A stretch of DNA of 25,375 bases from Gnetum montanum (taxonomy: Eukaryota > Streptophyta > Gnetopsida > Gnetales > Gnetaceae), in assembly GCA_015680685.1 (NCBI GenBank), contig MNCI01036154.1:1-25375 (forward strand), given 5' to 3'. Below, piece after piece: positions 9,067 to 18,809 of this stretch. The notes below the pieces were generated by a model. It was not told where the DNA came from. It saw nothing but the letters and a program-made list of their open reading frames with translations, and searched no databases. The position numbers were made by a program, and so were the translations under genes. Position 1 is the first letter of the stretch, and every line of letters begins with the position of its first letter.

Positions 9067-11000
9067 ATCTTCTCTTTCCAAATTAGTCATGGGGGAGATG
9101 GCCACCTATGTTAACCATTCTAGGCCCTCATTTGTTTTTGAATTTTTGTTTTACACATTCTTTTAACTCTTCTTATTTTTTTTTACACCATCGTTCATGT
9201 TTTTACTATTTCTTTGTTTGCTTAATTTACTTTTATTCGTCATCTAATAAGTGTTCATGATGGTGGATTGAATTATAACATATTGATTGCTAATGGTTAG
9301 ATTTTACCTTTGAATTATGATGTTGATATTAAGGTATGGTTCTTTTGGTAAAATAGGTAATGAATCCACACTATCCACTCTTCCATGCAACTCTATGGTC
9401 TCCTTTGGCTTAGAACTGTACAATCCTATTTTTCTAAGTAAACTTGTTAATGAATTGGTGGCTGGGTATTTTTCAAACCAAGGAAAGACTCAATGGTTGA
9501 AAAGGGTGTGACTTCAAGGGGATTCAATGAATTGGTGCTGGCCATTCTCTTAGGTGCTTGAATGCTTTTTCTTGGGTTTTCCACCATTCTAACATTGTTC
9601 AAATATGAAGAAGCTGAGTGAATAAAAATAAGTCTTTGCTTGGTGTGGTTCTCATGCATAAGCATAAAAAAAAAGAAAAAAAGAGGACAAGGTGAGAATT
9701 CAAAGCACACCCCTTAGACATAATAAAGAAATATGGGTGACAAGCACTGGTTATGGCACTTGAAAGACATGTTACCCATGCCTGAAGGTTCCCTCTAACT
9801 AAGGTCCTTTCTCGCTTCCTGCTTCTCCATCTCACTCTCCTTGGGATGGTGGTCACTCTTTGTGGAAGCATTATTGTTGTCTCAAAAGGATGGATTGGCT
9901 AAGTGTATTGATGCGAGGTCACTAAATGTGGTTGGTTTGAGTCTAGATCTGGGACGAGTTCTACTAACCATGAAATACACAAGGGGCTTTACACAACCTT
10001 GTTCTTGGGATTTCATTCCATTCTCTCCTCTCCATCTTTCTTCCCATTTTCCACCTCATTGCCAATTTTATCATTAGTCCGTTCTGGGTTGATGCATTAT
10101 TTTTCTTTGGTGAATTCTTGTGGGTATGTTTTTAACTCTTGCTTCTAAATGACATTCCTAGAGCCTACGAACTCTTTTTTTTGTGGGTTTCTTAGGGTAT
10201 AAAGGGCATGAGCCTACTTTGGGAAGGACCCATTGGCATTTCTTTTTGGTGCAATTGTTAACTTCTTTTCCTTAAAAATTTCCTACAATCAATCATTTCT
10301 TGTTTCATCCTCATCAATGAAATCCATTTTATTGCCATTATCATTGATATTTTTCATCTTTCTTGTTCTCATGTTTTTCCATCTTATAGCTACTGGAGGT
10401 TCACTCTTAGTCGTGGGGGCCCTGGCATAAATTTTTCAATTTTTTCCATTTTACTAATTTTCTAACCCCTACACCTTGGGTAGTTTCCAATGATAAATCT
10501 CTGAACTGGTTTTTTCCATAACCACAACTTAGCCAATGTGCTTCATATCGAGGCAAGGTATCAACTGTAGTGTGGATTATCTATCCTTGCTCATTTGTGA
10601 CTATGTTGTGTGTGCAGATGGTGATCATACAAACAATGGACTAGGCTTGGAGGAAGCACTCAGGATGGACCAAAACTAGAGCATTTACAAAAGGAGCAAG
10701 TTTGGTGGCATGGCTATGGATAAACAATGGAAGGTGCAATCTTGGCGTTGGTGACAACATGCTCCATCTTCTTTCTCTCTCTTTTTTTCTCTTCAAAATG
10801 TCAAATAAAGGCTGGATGTCATTTATGTACGAGTGTTCACCACAATGGTCATGAACACTAATGTTGTAATATGCCTATTGATCTATTCACTGGGCACATT
10901 GGATATGTCATCCCATTCCACCGTCAGTGTCAATTACTCAATAATCCCATACCTTTCCAATATTTTGTAAGGAACTTGAGGATGAGTTTTCATTCAGTCA
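9067..11000 (+). other. Element A 3' non-coding region between pol and 3' LTR
   Basis: About 1.9 kb holds no supportable gene. Athila elements often carry an env-like gene at this place, but no membrane-protein ORF is visible on the sense strand. The region is homologous over its length to 12641-14545 of element B in inverse orientation, for example the blocks around AAGTCTTTGC and GTGTGGTTCTCATGCA near 9630-9660, and CCTACAATCTT-type blocks near 10735. It contains a polypurine run at 9091-9098, A-rich and pyrimidine-rich tracts (9667-9685, 10760-10795) and nothing else I recognise. Confidence 0.7.
9091..9098 (+). other. Second, internal polypurine tract
   Basis: GGGGGAGA follows TTAGTCAT, just 25 bp after the pol stop. 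The 11-base string AGTCATGGGGG here (9085-9095) is repeated at the LTR-proximal tract (10997-11006 region). It may act as an additional plus-strand primer or be a leftover of an ancestral 3' end. Confidence 0.5.
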
Positions 11001-11008
11001 TGGGGGTA
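11001..11008 (+). other. Polypurine tract of element A
   Basis: TGGGGGTA lies immediately before the 3' LTR start (TGATGAG at 11009). Element B has the equivalent AGGGGTA on its own strand at 12631-12638. It would prime plus-strand synthesis. Confidence 0.75.
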
Positions 11009-11704
11009 TGATGAGAGTGGTTACTTTAGCAGTTATTCTAATTATTAGAGTGGTTACTTTAATAGTTATTTTAACTATTAGAGCGGTTACTCTAATTATT
11101 AGAGTAGTTGCTCCCAAGCCTATAAATACAGTGCCCAGGCGCACAATTTGGAAGGAAGTCTTTTAGCAGTCAAGTAACAAAACTATTGTAGTCTATTTGA
11201 AAGTTAGAGTATTTTCCAAGTGCCCAAAACAAGAGGTCTAAGTGTGGATGAGTCTTTATTCGAGAATTATGTACCTAAGCACACCTTGTGTATGAAAATA
11301 AAGATAAGCTCTTTGATTCATCCTTGCAACACTTGAGATTTGTTTTCTTATGTATTTCTTTTATTTTATTTTCTTATGCATTTATTTTATTTTATGCACT
11401 TTACATTTCTATTATTAGCATAGCAATTCATTTTGATCAATTAAGCAAATCATTAAATTATAGAAGCATGACCACTTCGAGCATGTGTGTAATGCTTGGG
11501 AACCCAGTAACGATTAGTGTTTGGTAATCCCAGCAGTGTTGCATTGGTTTAGGATGTGTACGTCAAGTGGGAAAGGATGTTGGTGTTAGGATTAGTTAGA
11601 AATTTTTAAATGAGTAGTTAAGTTAAATTAGTCACTTATTTACCTCTCTCCTTCCCTACTAGTGTAGGACATAAAAACATAAAAGATATAAAAATCATAT
11701 GCTT

Positions 11705-11747
11705 CAAGCTTACTTAACCATGCAATCGTGACATACAAGTAAGCTTG
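11705..11747 (+). other. Conserved LTR stem-loop, element A 3' LTR
   Basis: Arms CAAGCTTACTT (11705-11715) and AAGTAAGCTTG (11737-11747) are perfect complements around a 21-base loop. The position is downstream of the AATAAA, in U5 or late R. It is conserved in element B. Confidence 0.7.
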
Positions 11748-11835
11748 GGAAGACAATGATCAACCAACCTGTGCTTGTCCCATAAGGGCACATAAGCACT
11801 TAGTCCTTAGAATTCAACTAGATCATTTGTGAAAT

Positions 11836-11922
11836 GCTCGTATTCATATGGTTGAGCATAAGAGTACCTCACTGCTTGATGAGTGGTGAGGTACCCCTAC
11901 ACTCAACCATACGAATAAGAGC
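11836..11922. repeat. Inverted repeat at the A/B LTR junction
   Basis: The end of A's LTR (11836-11872) and the end of B's LTR (11886-11922, opposite strand) are about 37-nt arms with roughly six mismatches, around a 13-nt centre. It arises because two related LTR ends now face each other. Confidence 0.85.
11872..11876. repeat. Target-site duplication of element B, left copy (CTGCT)
   Basis: CTGCT directly precedes B's LTR terminus (11877) and recurs at 18810-18814 directly after B's other terminus. The duplicated sequence belongs to the last ten bases of A's 3' LTR. Confidence 0.92.
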
Positions 11923-12630
11923 GTTACAGGCACGATTCGGTCAAACTTTGTAGACTAAGTGCCTACACACCTTGTGAAAAACCTAAGGTTAATCAATCAT
12001 TGTCCTCCAAAGCTTACTTGTATTTTTCATGGTTGTATGGTTAAGTAAGCTTGAGGCATGTGATTTTTATATCTTTTATGTTTTTATTGCCTATGGTAAG
12101 AGAGGAAAGGGTGAAGAGACTAAGTAACTAACTTTAACTAACTAGCTTTAATCATCCTAGAATTAGCATTCATTCCCAGTTGCCATTTCATACCCTCAAC
12201 CAATGCAACGTTGTTGGGATTACCAAATGCTATTCGTTACTAGGATTACCAAGCATAACACACATGCTCGAAGCAGTCATATTGAATGCACTTAACTATG
12301 AGAGTTGAGGGTTGAGAGAGATTAAGTCCTAAGAAAGCATTTAAATATTTAATAGTAATTAAAGTCCTATTTAGCTTAGTCCATGCACTGCAAGGTTTAT
12401 CCAATATTTCATCTTTATTGTTGTACAAAATTGTGTGCTCAGGTACAAAATTGCTCGAATAAAGATCCATTCACTCTGGGACTTCTACTACGAGCACATG
12501 GAAATTATTCTAACTCTGGAATGGAAAAATGGCAAGAGTTTGGCTAAGGTCTAGATCTAGATGTAGAAATAAGGAAGAGCTACCTCTTATTTATAGAATT
12601 GGTGATGGGCTACGATATCACATCTCATCA
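11877..12630 (-). repeat. Element B 3' LTR
   Basis: This is a 754-bp LTR, read on the minus strand from TGATGAG (12630) to CATCA (11877). A TATA box lies at 12588-12595 on the minus strand (CTATAAATAAG). The stem arms AAGCTTACTT and AAGTAAGCTT are at 12010-12019 and 12043-12052. It matches 18008-18809 over its length with roughly a tenth of bases different by eye, mostly transitions. Its U5 end resembles A's LTR, while the U3 differs. Confidence 0.92.
12010..12052 (-). other. Conserved LTR stem-loop, element B 3' LTR
   Basis: AAGCTTACTT (12010-12019) pairs perfectly with AAGTAAGCTT (12043-12052) around a 23-base loop containing CATGGTTGTATGG. It corresponds to the stem-loop in element A's LTRs. 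Confidence 0.7.
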
Positions 12631-12638
12631 TACCCCTA
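12631..12638 (-). other. Polypurine tract of element B
   Basis: On the minus strand, CATAGGGGTA stands immediately before the LTR start. It is the counterpart of A's TGGGGGTA at 11001-11008. Confidence 0.65.
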
Positions 12639-12640
12639 TG

Positions 12641-12813
12641 ATTGAATAAAAACTCATCCTTGAGTTCTTTACAAAATATTGGGAAGGTATTGGATTATTG
12701 ACTTGAATGGAACTAATGGTGAATGGATCATCATTACAGAACATGAAAAAACTTGTATTCACAAAAACAAAAATGAACACTTTATACATTTGACATTTGG
12801 CCTTATTTGGTAG

Positions 12814-12857
<44 letters not shown>

Positions 12858-14545
12858 ATTTTTGCTGCTACCAACGCCAAGATTGTGCCTTTCGTTGTCT
12901 ATTTGTAAGTGTGCCATCAATCTCATTCCTTGCATAGCTACTTCATCACCAATCCATTTCAAATGTTCTCTCCAGATCCAATCCATTGTTGTATGATTGC
13001 CATTTGCACACACAGCACAGTCTTATATTAGCAAGGGTAAATGAATCACAATGCAGTTGATACCTTGCTTCAGTGAAACTTCCATTGGTTGAGTTGTGGT
13101 ATAGCTAGTGTAGATTTTGGAGATATAATAATGGTGACTATCGAAGGTGTAGGGGTTAGAAGAAAATTGAAAAAATTTGGTTAAGACCCCCATGACTAAG
13201 AGTGAACCTCTGGTAGTGATAGAATGGAGAAAGAAAAGGAATAGAGAAGATGGAGAAAAAGAGACAACTGTAACATCAATGAAATGGATGTCAAGATGGA
13301 AATGAACAAATTAAGGTTGATTGCAAAAATGTGTAAGGGAAAGAAATTAATTGATGCACCAAAGAGGAATGCCAGTGGATCCTCCCCAAAGTAGACTCAT
13401 GCCCTTAATTCCTTGACATTCACACATTTAAAGAGTTCATAGGCTCTGGAAATGTCACTTGGAAACAAAAGTTAAATTCTTAACCACAAGAATTTACCAA
13501 AAATAAAACAATGCATCAACCAAAATATAGACTACTGAGACAAATAGCAATGAGATGAATGATGGAGGAAGAACAATGGAAAGAAGAGAATGGAATGGAG
13601 TCTTAAGAAGAAGGTGATGTACAACCCCTTGTGTGTTTAATGATTAATGTGACTTAGTATATCCCATTCCAAGTTTGGCCTCAAACAAACCACATCCAGT
13701 AACTTTGCATTAATGCATTCAGCCAATCCATCCACTCGAAGTAACAAGAATACCTTCTCCAAAGAGACACCACTATTCTGATGAAATCAAAGATAAGAAG
13801 GTAGGAAGTGAGAAGGGCCTTAGTTAGAGGAGAAATTTTTATTTTAGTTCCATAACCAATGCTTGTAGCCCAAATAATTATTTTGTCTAAGGGGTGTGCT
13901 TTGAATCCTTACTATTTTTCACTATTTTTTTTGCATGAGAACCACACCATGCAAAGACTTATTATTTTTATTTTTATTCATTCAGCTTCCTAATAATCAG
14001 GTAACATCGAAATGGTAAGAAAAATCAACAAGAAAACATCCAAGCACCCAAAAGAATGGCCAACAAAAATGCATCAAATCCCCTTGAAGTCATATCCTTT
14101 TCAATCATTGAGTCCTTCCTTAGTTTGAGAAATGCCCAGTCACTGATTCGTTAAAAGTTCTTATTATTTTGAAGAAAGGGACTATACAGTTCCAAGCCAA
14201 GAGAGGCCATAGAATTTTATGGATGAAGTGGACTCATTTCCTGCTATATCAAAAGAACCATACCTTAGTATCGACATCATAACTTAAAGGTAAAAACCAA
14301 ACATTAGCAACCAATAGAAAATAGTTCATACCATCATTAGGAGCACTTATTAGGTGACAAACTTAACAAAATGGATAAGACACACACACAAAAAGAAAAG
14401 AAAAAGTATAAACGATGTTGTAGAACAAAAACACGAAAAGTTGAAGAAATTGTAAAACAAAAATGTGCAAAATAAAAATGTGTAAAACAAAAACTTAAAA
14501 GAAATAAGGTCCTCAAATGATTAGTGTAGGTGGCCATCTTCGTCA
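12641..14545 (-). other. Element B 3' non-coding region
   Basis: This is homologous to A's 9067-11000 and of the same length (about 1.9 kb), with no supportable gene. It contains a (GA)n run at 12816-12853 and A-rich stretches near 14380-14480. Its retention, while the adjacent pol was lost, is notable. Confidence 0.75.
12816..12853. repeat. (GA)19 microsatellite
   Basis: This is an uninterrupted GA dinucleotide run of 38 bp. Element A has only a mixed pyrimidine tract at the matching place (about 10765-10795, opposite strand), so the run expanded in B's lineage. Confidence 0.95.
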
Positions 14546-14584
14546 TAAATGAATTGAAAGGGAGAGATCTGAAACAATGAGTGC

Positions 14585-14600
14585 TTATTTGAATTTTTTA
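14585..14600 (-). other. Pol deletion junction in element B
   Basis: Upstream (higher coordinates), the minus strand follows A to about 6200 (GGACATTTGAAATCCC-like). Downstream it follows A from about 9047 (CTCACTATTTTAGATC-like; B reads CTCATTGTTTCAGATC). About 2.85 kb of pol is therefore missing. The exact joint is blurred by divergence. Confidence 0.8.
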
Positions 14601-14760
14601 GAAGTGTCCAACTTCTCCCAATTTATTTTTTTAGATTGAGGTTTGAAAGTTGGCAATGCTTGTACTCCAATGTATCTATACTTTCATTGTGGTTGCAAGT
14701 TGTTCCCCAAGTTAGTTCCATGCATATTGGTGAGTTGCTCTCCTTATTAGCTATCAACCA

Positions 14761-15310
14761 CTAGGTGTTTTCTTGTTGTGTGGTTGCTACATACAAGCAC
14801 CTTTGTATTTGAGTTTCCTGGGCACATTGATTGCATATAGGAAATGATGAGCACTCCTGTATGTCATCATCCTTAATATCACTGTATGTGGTGCATGGAA
14901 CTTTCTTCTTCTCAATATTTCCATAAATATTTTCCTTAGATAGTTCCAGGGAAAGATCGTAGATCCCTAGGCATGCATTTATGGTACTAAGCCATGTCCT
15001 CCCCATTATAATCGGGAAGTCCCCTTTATTATTGCTGACTTCTATTAATAGGAAATCAGCTAGGTATGACCAACCACACACAGTGGTAACAATGTCCTCC
15101 ACAAGTCCCAAGGGAACAGTGATGGATTGATCAGATAGCTCTAATTGAATATTGCTCTTCTTGAGTGGAGGTAGGTTCTAGGCTTTATACATTTCTTTCT
15201 CTTCTTGCGATAAATTTATTGCGATATGTGATTCATTCCCAGCGACTTGGAGGTAAATCAAGGAACTTTCAGGGTCAAAGAATTTCTTGGGAAGGTGGCC
15301 CACCTTTATC
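14761..15310 (-). pseudogene. Element B protease remnant lacking the catalytic loop
   Basis: Reading down from about 15310: HLPKKFFDPE, SLIYLQVAGNESHIAINLSQ, then EEKEMYKA, a TAG (15178-15180), NLPPLKKSNIQLEL, VPLGLVEDIVTTVCGW (about 15065-15117), DFLLIEV and FPIIMGRTWLSTINA (about 14975-15020). The flanks align well with A's protease. The stretch that holds the LLDS active site in A is 15 nt shorter here and has no D-S/T-G motif. Unless recombined, this domain could not cleave. The open part runs to TAG just below 14764. It is in one frame from 15240 to 14761. Confidence 0.8.
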
Positions 15311-15313
15311 TAA

Positions 15314-17862
15314 TTAGTGACGATATCTATTAACATAATCATGTGCATTGAGCTCTATTGTTGGTTTGAAGGGAGCTTCGAAGCCTTTCTTGATGTAGGA
15401 GTGGTCATATAGACTCAACGCTTGTGGTTGTGAGAGCTTGTTTGGTCTATTGGTACTAAAGAAGGGTCTTCTCTTTGTACGGTTGTTAGAACCAGTAGTG
15501 GGTTGAAGGTTTATAGCTCTCATAGCATTACGTTGCTACAGTTGAGTGGGGAGTTCCCCTTGCATCATTGGAGCGGAAGGTAGTGGAACTATCGATGTAA
15601 GAGATGCGGATGAGTTCAGTGGATGGTATGCATGTGGAGTGTCTCTTCCAGGAGAGGGAGTCCTAAAATACTCCCAAACTTTGTAGTGATGTTTTGGGGT
15701 TTTGTGACTCATAGAGTCACTTGGAGAAACTGGTTGCTGCACGTAATAGCCATATGGATCTGGTCGGTAAGGGTATTGTTGCCTAGGTGGTAGCATCCCC
15801 CATGACTGTGGGTATTGCCACTACTGGTGTTGCTCAATAGGTTGTGGTAGAGTTCCACTTGGATAATACGTTAAGGGTTGGTGAAACTTCCTTGGGTTAC
15901 CTTGGGGATAAGGTAACCTCTGAGGTGTCTGCGATTTGTTAAGGCTTAGGTTGAGTGCATACACCCTAGACTCTTGTAGATGTGAGATTATTGGCCAACA
16001 TCCCTTAGGATGGTCATACTGGCATATTTCACATCCACCATCATCATCCGTATTAGAATCCACAACCTCATCGGTGATAGTCATTTTTCCCTTACCCTTG
16101 TTATGTGCATGGTCTAAGTTTCTCCCTTTCTTTTTATCGTGGTTACTACTTCACTCCTTAGACTCTTCTACAATTTTATGAATGGTTTCAAATCTACTAT
16201 CTAAGGAGTCCCACATTTGATCTACCTTAGCTGACACTTCGGTTGTTAACTTTTGAAGTGACAAGGTTTTTCTATTCACCAACTCTTCAAGTGGTGACTC
16301 ATGCTCTTCTTCATAGAATCTTACTCCCCTCTTTCAGAGGGAAGGATTACAGTTATACTCTTTCATGCTTTGTCTTTTCCATAGCTCTCCTTCTTCTTTA
16401 GCTACTTGCTCTAACAATCTATGAACCTCATGGGACCTAGGTTTTGATAATCTCCCTTGGGAATATGTTCCAAGGGTTCTCCTAATTTCGTGTCTTAGCC
16501 CATCTACGAGGTGGTAGAGTTGATCCCATTGTGCATAGCCATGGCCTGGGCAACGATGTAGCAGTGCATAATATTGGCCCATTGTAGCATCCAAGGGTTT
16601 GTGATTGCCCTGTTTCCATCCTTAGACCTGTTTCTGCAAGTTGGACACTCTGGAGTACATTTGATATTTATTGTTGAATATTTCTAGCATCATACTTCAT
16701 CGTCTAATAGATTTCGGTTCTAACGACCGGTACCAACTTTCTACTTCTTTTATGAGTGTCCTTGGGAACAACTTTAACTTTTTCCACTCATTTTTGCTAT
16801 TCTGCAAGGCACAGGCATCATGAAATGCCTGTAAGTGATTTTGCGAATCAGTGTTGTACCCCCCTCAAATCGAGGGATATTATTCATGTCTAGTCTCTTG
16901 ATTTGACTATCTGTCTACTGCCTTCTAGGTATTCTAACAGGCTTCGTAATGTCTAACATACTTCGGGTGGCAAGTAGGGGTTCATCATTGTCATTTCTTT
17001 CATGGAGTTTGTGATGCCTACGTAGTTCCCTACTTTTCCTTCTACCATGCCTTGATTCTCTCGAATGCTCTCATCCTCGCTCTTGACTCTCTCATCGAGG
17101 GTTCTCATTATGCCTACCCTTGTCCTCATGGTTGTGCTCTTTGTGACTATGTCCTAATGTGGAAGGAGAGGGTGAATGATGCGATGAAGGTGAAGAAGAA
17201 GGGGAACCATCGCCATGATGATGTTTCATACCTTCTCTTTGGTGGCTATGGCCCCAATCGTGATGACAATCGGACTGCTTGCCCTTATTATTTTTTTGTA
17301 TTCCCTCATTGAACACTTAGTGTTCATGGGAATCAGAACTAAGGTTATGAATTTTGGAGTGTAGGTTCTAATACCCCACCTCCTCACCATCGTTAGGAGG
17401 GGGAACATCATTTGATGGAGAACCTGTTATAACTGATTCACCATCTCCAATTTCACTTAGGATGTGTGGAACCCTTTTACCTTTCAACAATGTATGGTAG
17501 CTCTCCCGCCGTGAGTCCCTTAGACATTGTGCTTCTATGGGATGGTACTCCCTTGCATGGTAATTGCATGTAATGTACTCAACATATAATTGTGACATGC
17601 CTATTCATGCAAGGGCATGAAGGAGCATCTTGTGGGAACCTCTATCTGGAGGCAATATTATGTTACCCTCCAAGTCTCTCCATTGCAGTTGTTCATCTTG
17701 ATGGAAGACAAAGGTAAATTCAGGTATATACTCATCGTGGTGAGTATATACCACACAGAATTGTTGAGGAACTGGTGATTCTTGGTTATGTATGTTGTGC
17801 CACCGACTATCTCTTGTATGATCCCTAGGTGGTGAAGTGCTTTTATGAGAAGAAGAAGACAT
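15314..17862 (-). pseudogene. Element B gag
   Basis: This is the best-preserved gag in the window. The start at 17862 (MSSSSHKSTSPPRDHTRDSR) opens an 85-codon segment ending at TGA (17607-17605), then the same frame continues 17604-17368 (IGMSQLYVEYITC...) and 17316-17092 (His/Ser-rich). After a frame change the gag C-terminal half follows: 16594-16334 (GQYYALLHRCPGHGYAQWDQL...EEGELWKRQS), 16084-15821 with the zinc knuckle, 15796-15536 (Pro/Tyr-rich) and 15523-15314. Gag would package the element's RNA. The pieces share two frames with a few stops, so it is less decayed than A's gag. Confidence 0.85.
15998..16033 (-). other. Gag zinc knuckle of element B (CCHC intact)
   Basis: C-E-I-C-Q-Y-D-H-P-K-G-C gives C-x2-C-x3-H-x3-C. 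This nucleic-acid-binding knuckle is near the Athila form C-x2-C-G-G-x-H-x4-C, but with Q-Y in place of G-G. Confidence 0.78.
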
Positions 17863-17988
17863 TGTTATCTTGTCGGTGTGCTATTGACTATTGTTTAAAT
17901 TTTCTTCTGATTAATCCTAAGGGTTCAATTAAGCTTCCCAATGATGTGGATAATTTCCTATGTTCTACTTAGCGCACAAACAACTTAG

Positions 17989-18006
17989 TCCCTGGCAACG
18001 GTGCCA
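17989..18006 (-). other. Primer-binding site of element B (tRNA-Asp type)
   Basis: On the minus strand, TGGCACCGTTGCCAGGGA starts one base after the LTR. It differs from the complement of the plant tRNA-Asp 3' end (TGGCGCCGTTGCCGGGGA) at only two positions. This supports both the lineage and the LTR boundary. Confidence 0.88.
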
Positions 18007-18140
18007 ATGATGAGTGGCGAGGTACCCCTACACTCAACCATACAAATATGAGTGTTACATGCACTATCTGGTTGAACTCTGCAAACTAAGTGCCTACATG
18101 CCTTACGAAACACCTAAGGTTAATCAATCATTGTCCTTCC

Positions 18141-18183
18141 AAGCTTACTTGTATTTGTCATGGTTGTATGGTTAAGTAAGCTT
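18141..18183 (-). other. Conserved LTR stem-loop, element B 5' LTR
   Basis: This has perfect 10-bp arms (18141-18150 and 18174-18183) and a 23-base loop. It is the fourth instance of the motif in the window. Confidence 0.7.
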
Positions 18184-18744
18184 TGGGCATGTGATTTTTA
18201 TATCTTTTATGTTTTTATCACCTATGCTAAGAGATGAAAGGGTGAAGAGACTAAGTAACTAAATTTAAGTAACTAAGCTTTAATCATCCTAGAATCAGCA
18301 TCCATTTCCACTTGCTGTTTCATGCCCTGAACCAATCCAATGCTGCTGGGATTACCAAACTCTATTCATTACTAGGATTACCAAGGGTAACGCACATGCT
18401 TGAACTGGTCATACAGAATGCACTTAACTATGAGAGTTGAGGGTTAGAGAGATTAAGTCCTAAGAAAGCATTTAAATATTTAACAATAATTAAAGTCCAA
18501 TTTAGCTTAGTCCATGCACTGCAAGGTTAATCCAAAATTTTTTCTTTATTTCCATACACAATTGTATGCTTAGGTACAAAATTGCTCGAATAAAGATCCG
18601 TTTACTTTGGGACTCCTATTGTGGGCACATGGAAATTATTCTAACTTTGGAATGGAAAAATGGCAAGATTTTGGCTAAGGTCTAGATCTCGATGCAGAAA
18701 TAAGGGAGAGCTGCATCTTATTTATGGAACTAGTGGTAGGCTAT

Positions 18745-18800
18745 GATATCACGTATGCGATATTGCAGGGAAAGACGCGATATCGTGTATGCGATATCGT
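18745..18800. repeat. GATATC-rich, CpG-rich insertion in element B 5' LTR
   Basis: GATAT(C/T) occurs at 18745, 18759, 18779 and 18793, and GTATGCGATAT at 18753 and 18787. Seven CpG dinucleotides fall within about 55 bp in a window otherwise poor in CpG. The partner LTR has a single GATATC at the matching site (12615-12620). Confidence 0.85.
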
Positions 18801-18809
18801 GTCCCATGA

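Larger units (their letters stand above)
11009..11876 (+). repeat. Element A 3' LTR, main part
   Basis: This is 868 bp of the 3' LTR, matching 1851-2758. It has a TATA box at 11121-11128 and AATAAA at 11297-11302. A perfect 11-bp stem (CAAGCTTACTT, 11705-11715, with 11737-11747) is present. The LTR breaks at 11876 because element B inserted there. Its last five bases are found at 18815-18819 (CATTA, against TATCA in the 5' LTR), giving 873 bp in total. Confidence 0.92.
11877..18809 (-). mobile_element. Element B: pol-less gag-protease retrotransposon related to A
   Basis: This is a 6,933-bp LTR element on the minus strand, inside A's 3' LTR. It has two LTRs (18008-18809 and 11877-12630), a tRNA-Asp-type primer site, gag, a partial protease and a 1.9-kb 3' region. 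RT, RNase H and integrase are absent: the sequence homologous to A about 6200 joins that homologous to A about 9047 near 14585-14600. Gag is almost the same length as in A (2,751 bp against 2,764 bp from gag start to the GLVED motif). Both ends and the duplication CTGCT are intact, so it transposed in this or a similar reduced form, presumably using pol supplied by relatives. Confidence 0.92.
18008..18809 (-). repeat. Element B 5' LTR
   Basis: This is an 802-bp LTR on the minus strand, homologous to 11877-12630. It is longer mainly because of about 48 extra bp near its outer end (about 18745-18800) holding repeated GATATC motifs. The TATA box is mutated (minus-strand CATAAATA at 18719-18726). 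The stem-loop is intact (AAGCTTACTT at 18141-18150, AAGTAAGCTT at 18174-18183). The outer terminus reads TCATGGG on the minus strand where the other copy has TGATGAG. Confidence 0.9.

Noticed and set aside
9447-9871. Two overlapping minus-strand open frames (87 and 90 codons)
   Set aside because: They are antisense to element A, carry poly-Phe from an A-rich run, and the homologous part of element B does not keep them.
9841-10430. Short plus-strand open frames (78 and 65 codons) in the env position of element A
   Set aside because: They are in the right place for an env-like gene, but element B's counterpart does not preserve the frames and no signal peptide plus membrane layout is convincing.
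11009-12630. A single long inverted-repeat element spanning both LTRs
   Set aside because: The two halves are different LTRs with separate termini and a CTGCT duplication, so two elements explain the structure better.
12759-13013. 84-codon minus-strand open frame with a Ser-Leu dipeptide tail
   Set aside because: The tail is the translated GA microsatellite, and the rest is not conserved as a frame in element A's homologous region.
16741-17400. Plus-strand open frames (for example 86 codons at 17052-17312) opposite element B's gag
   Set aside because: They are antisense shadows of the low-complexity gag segment.
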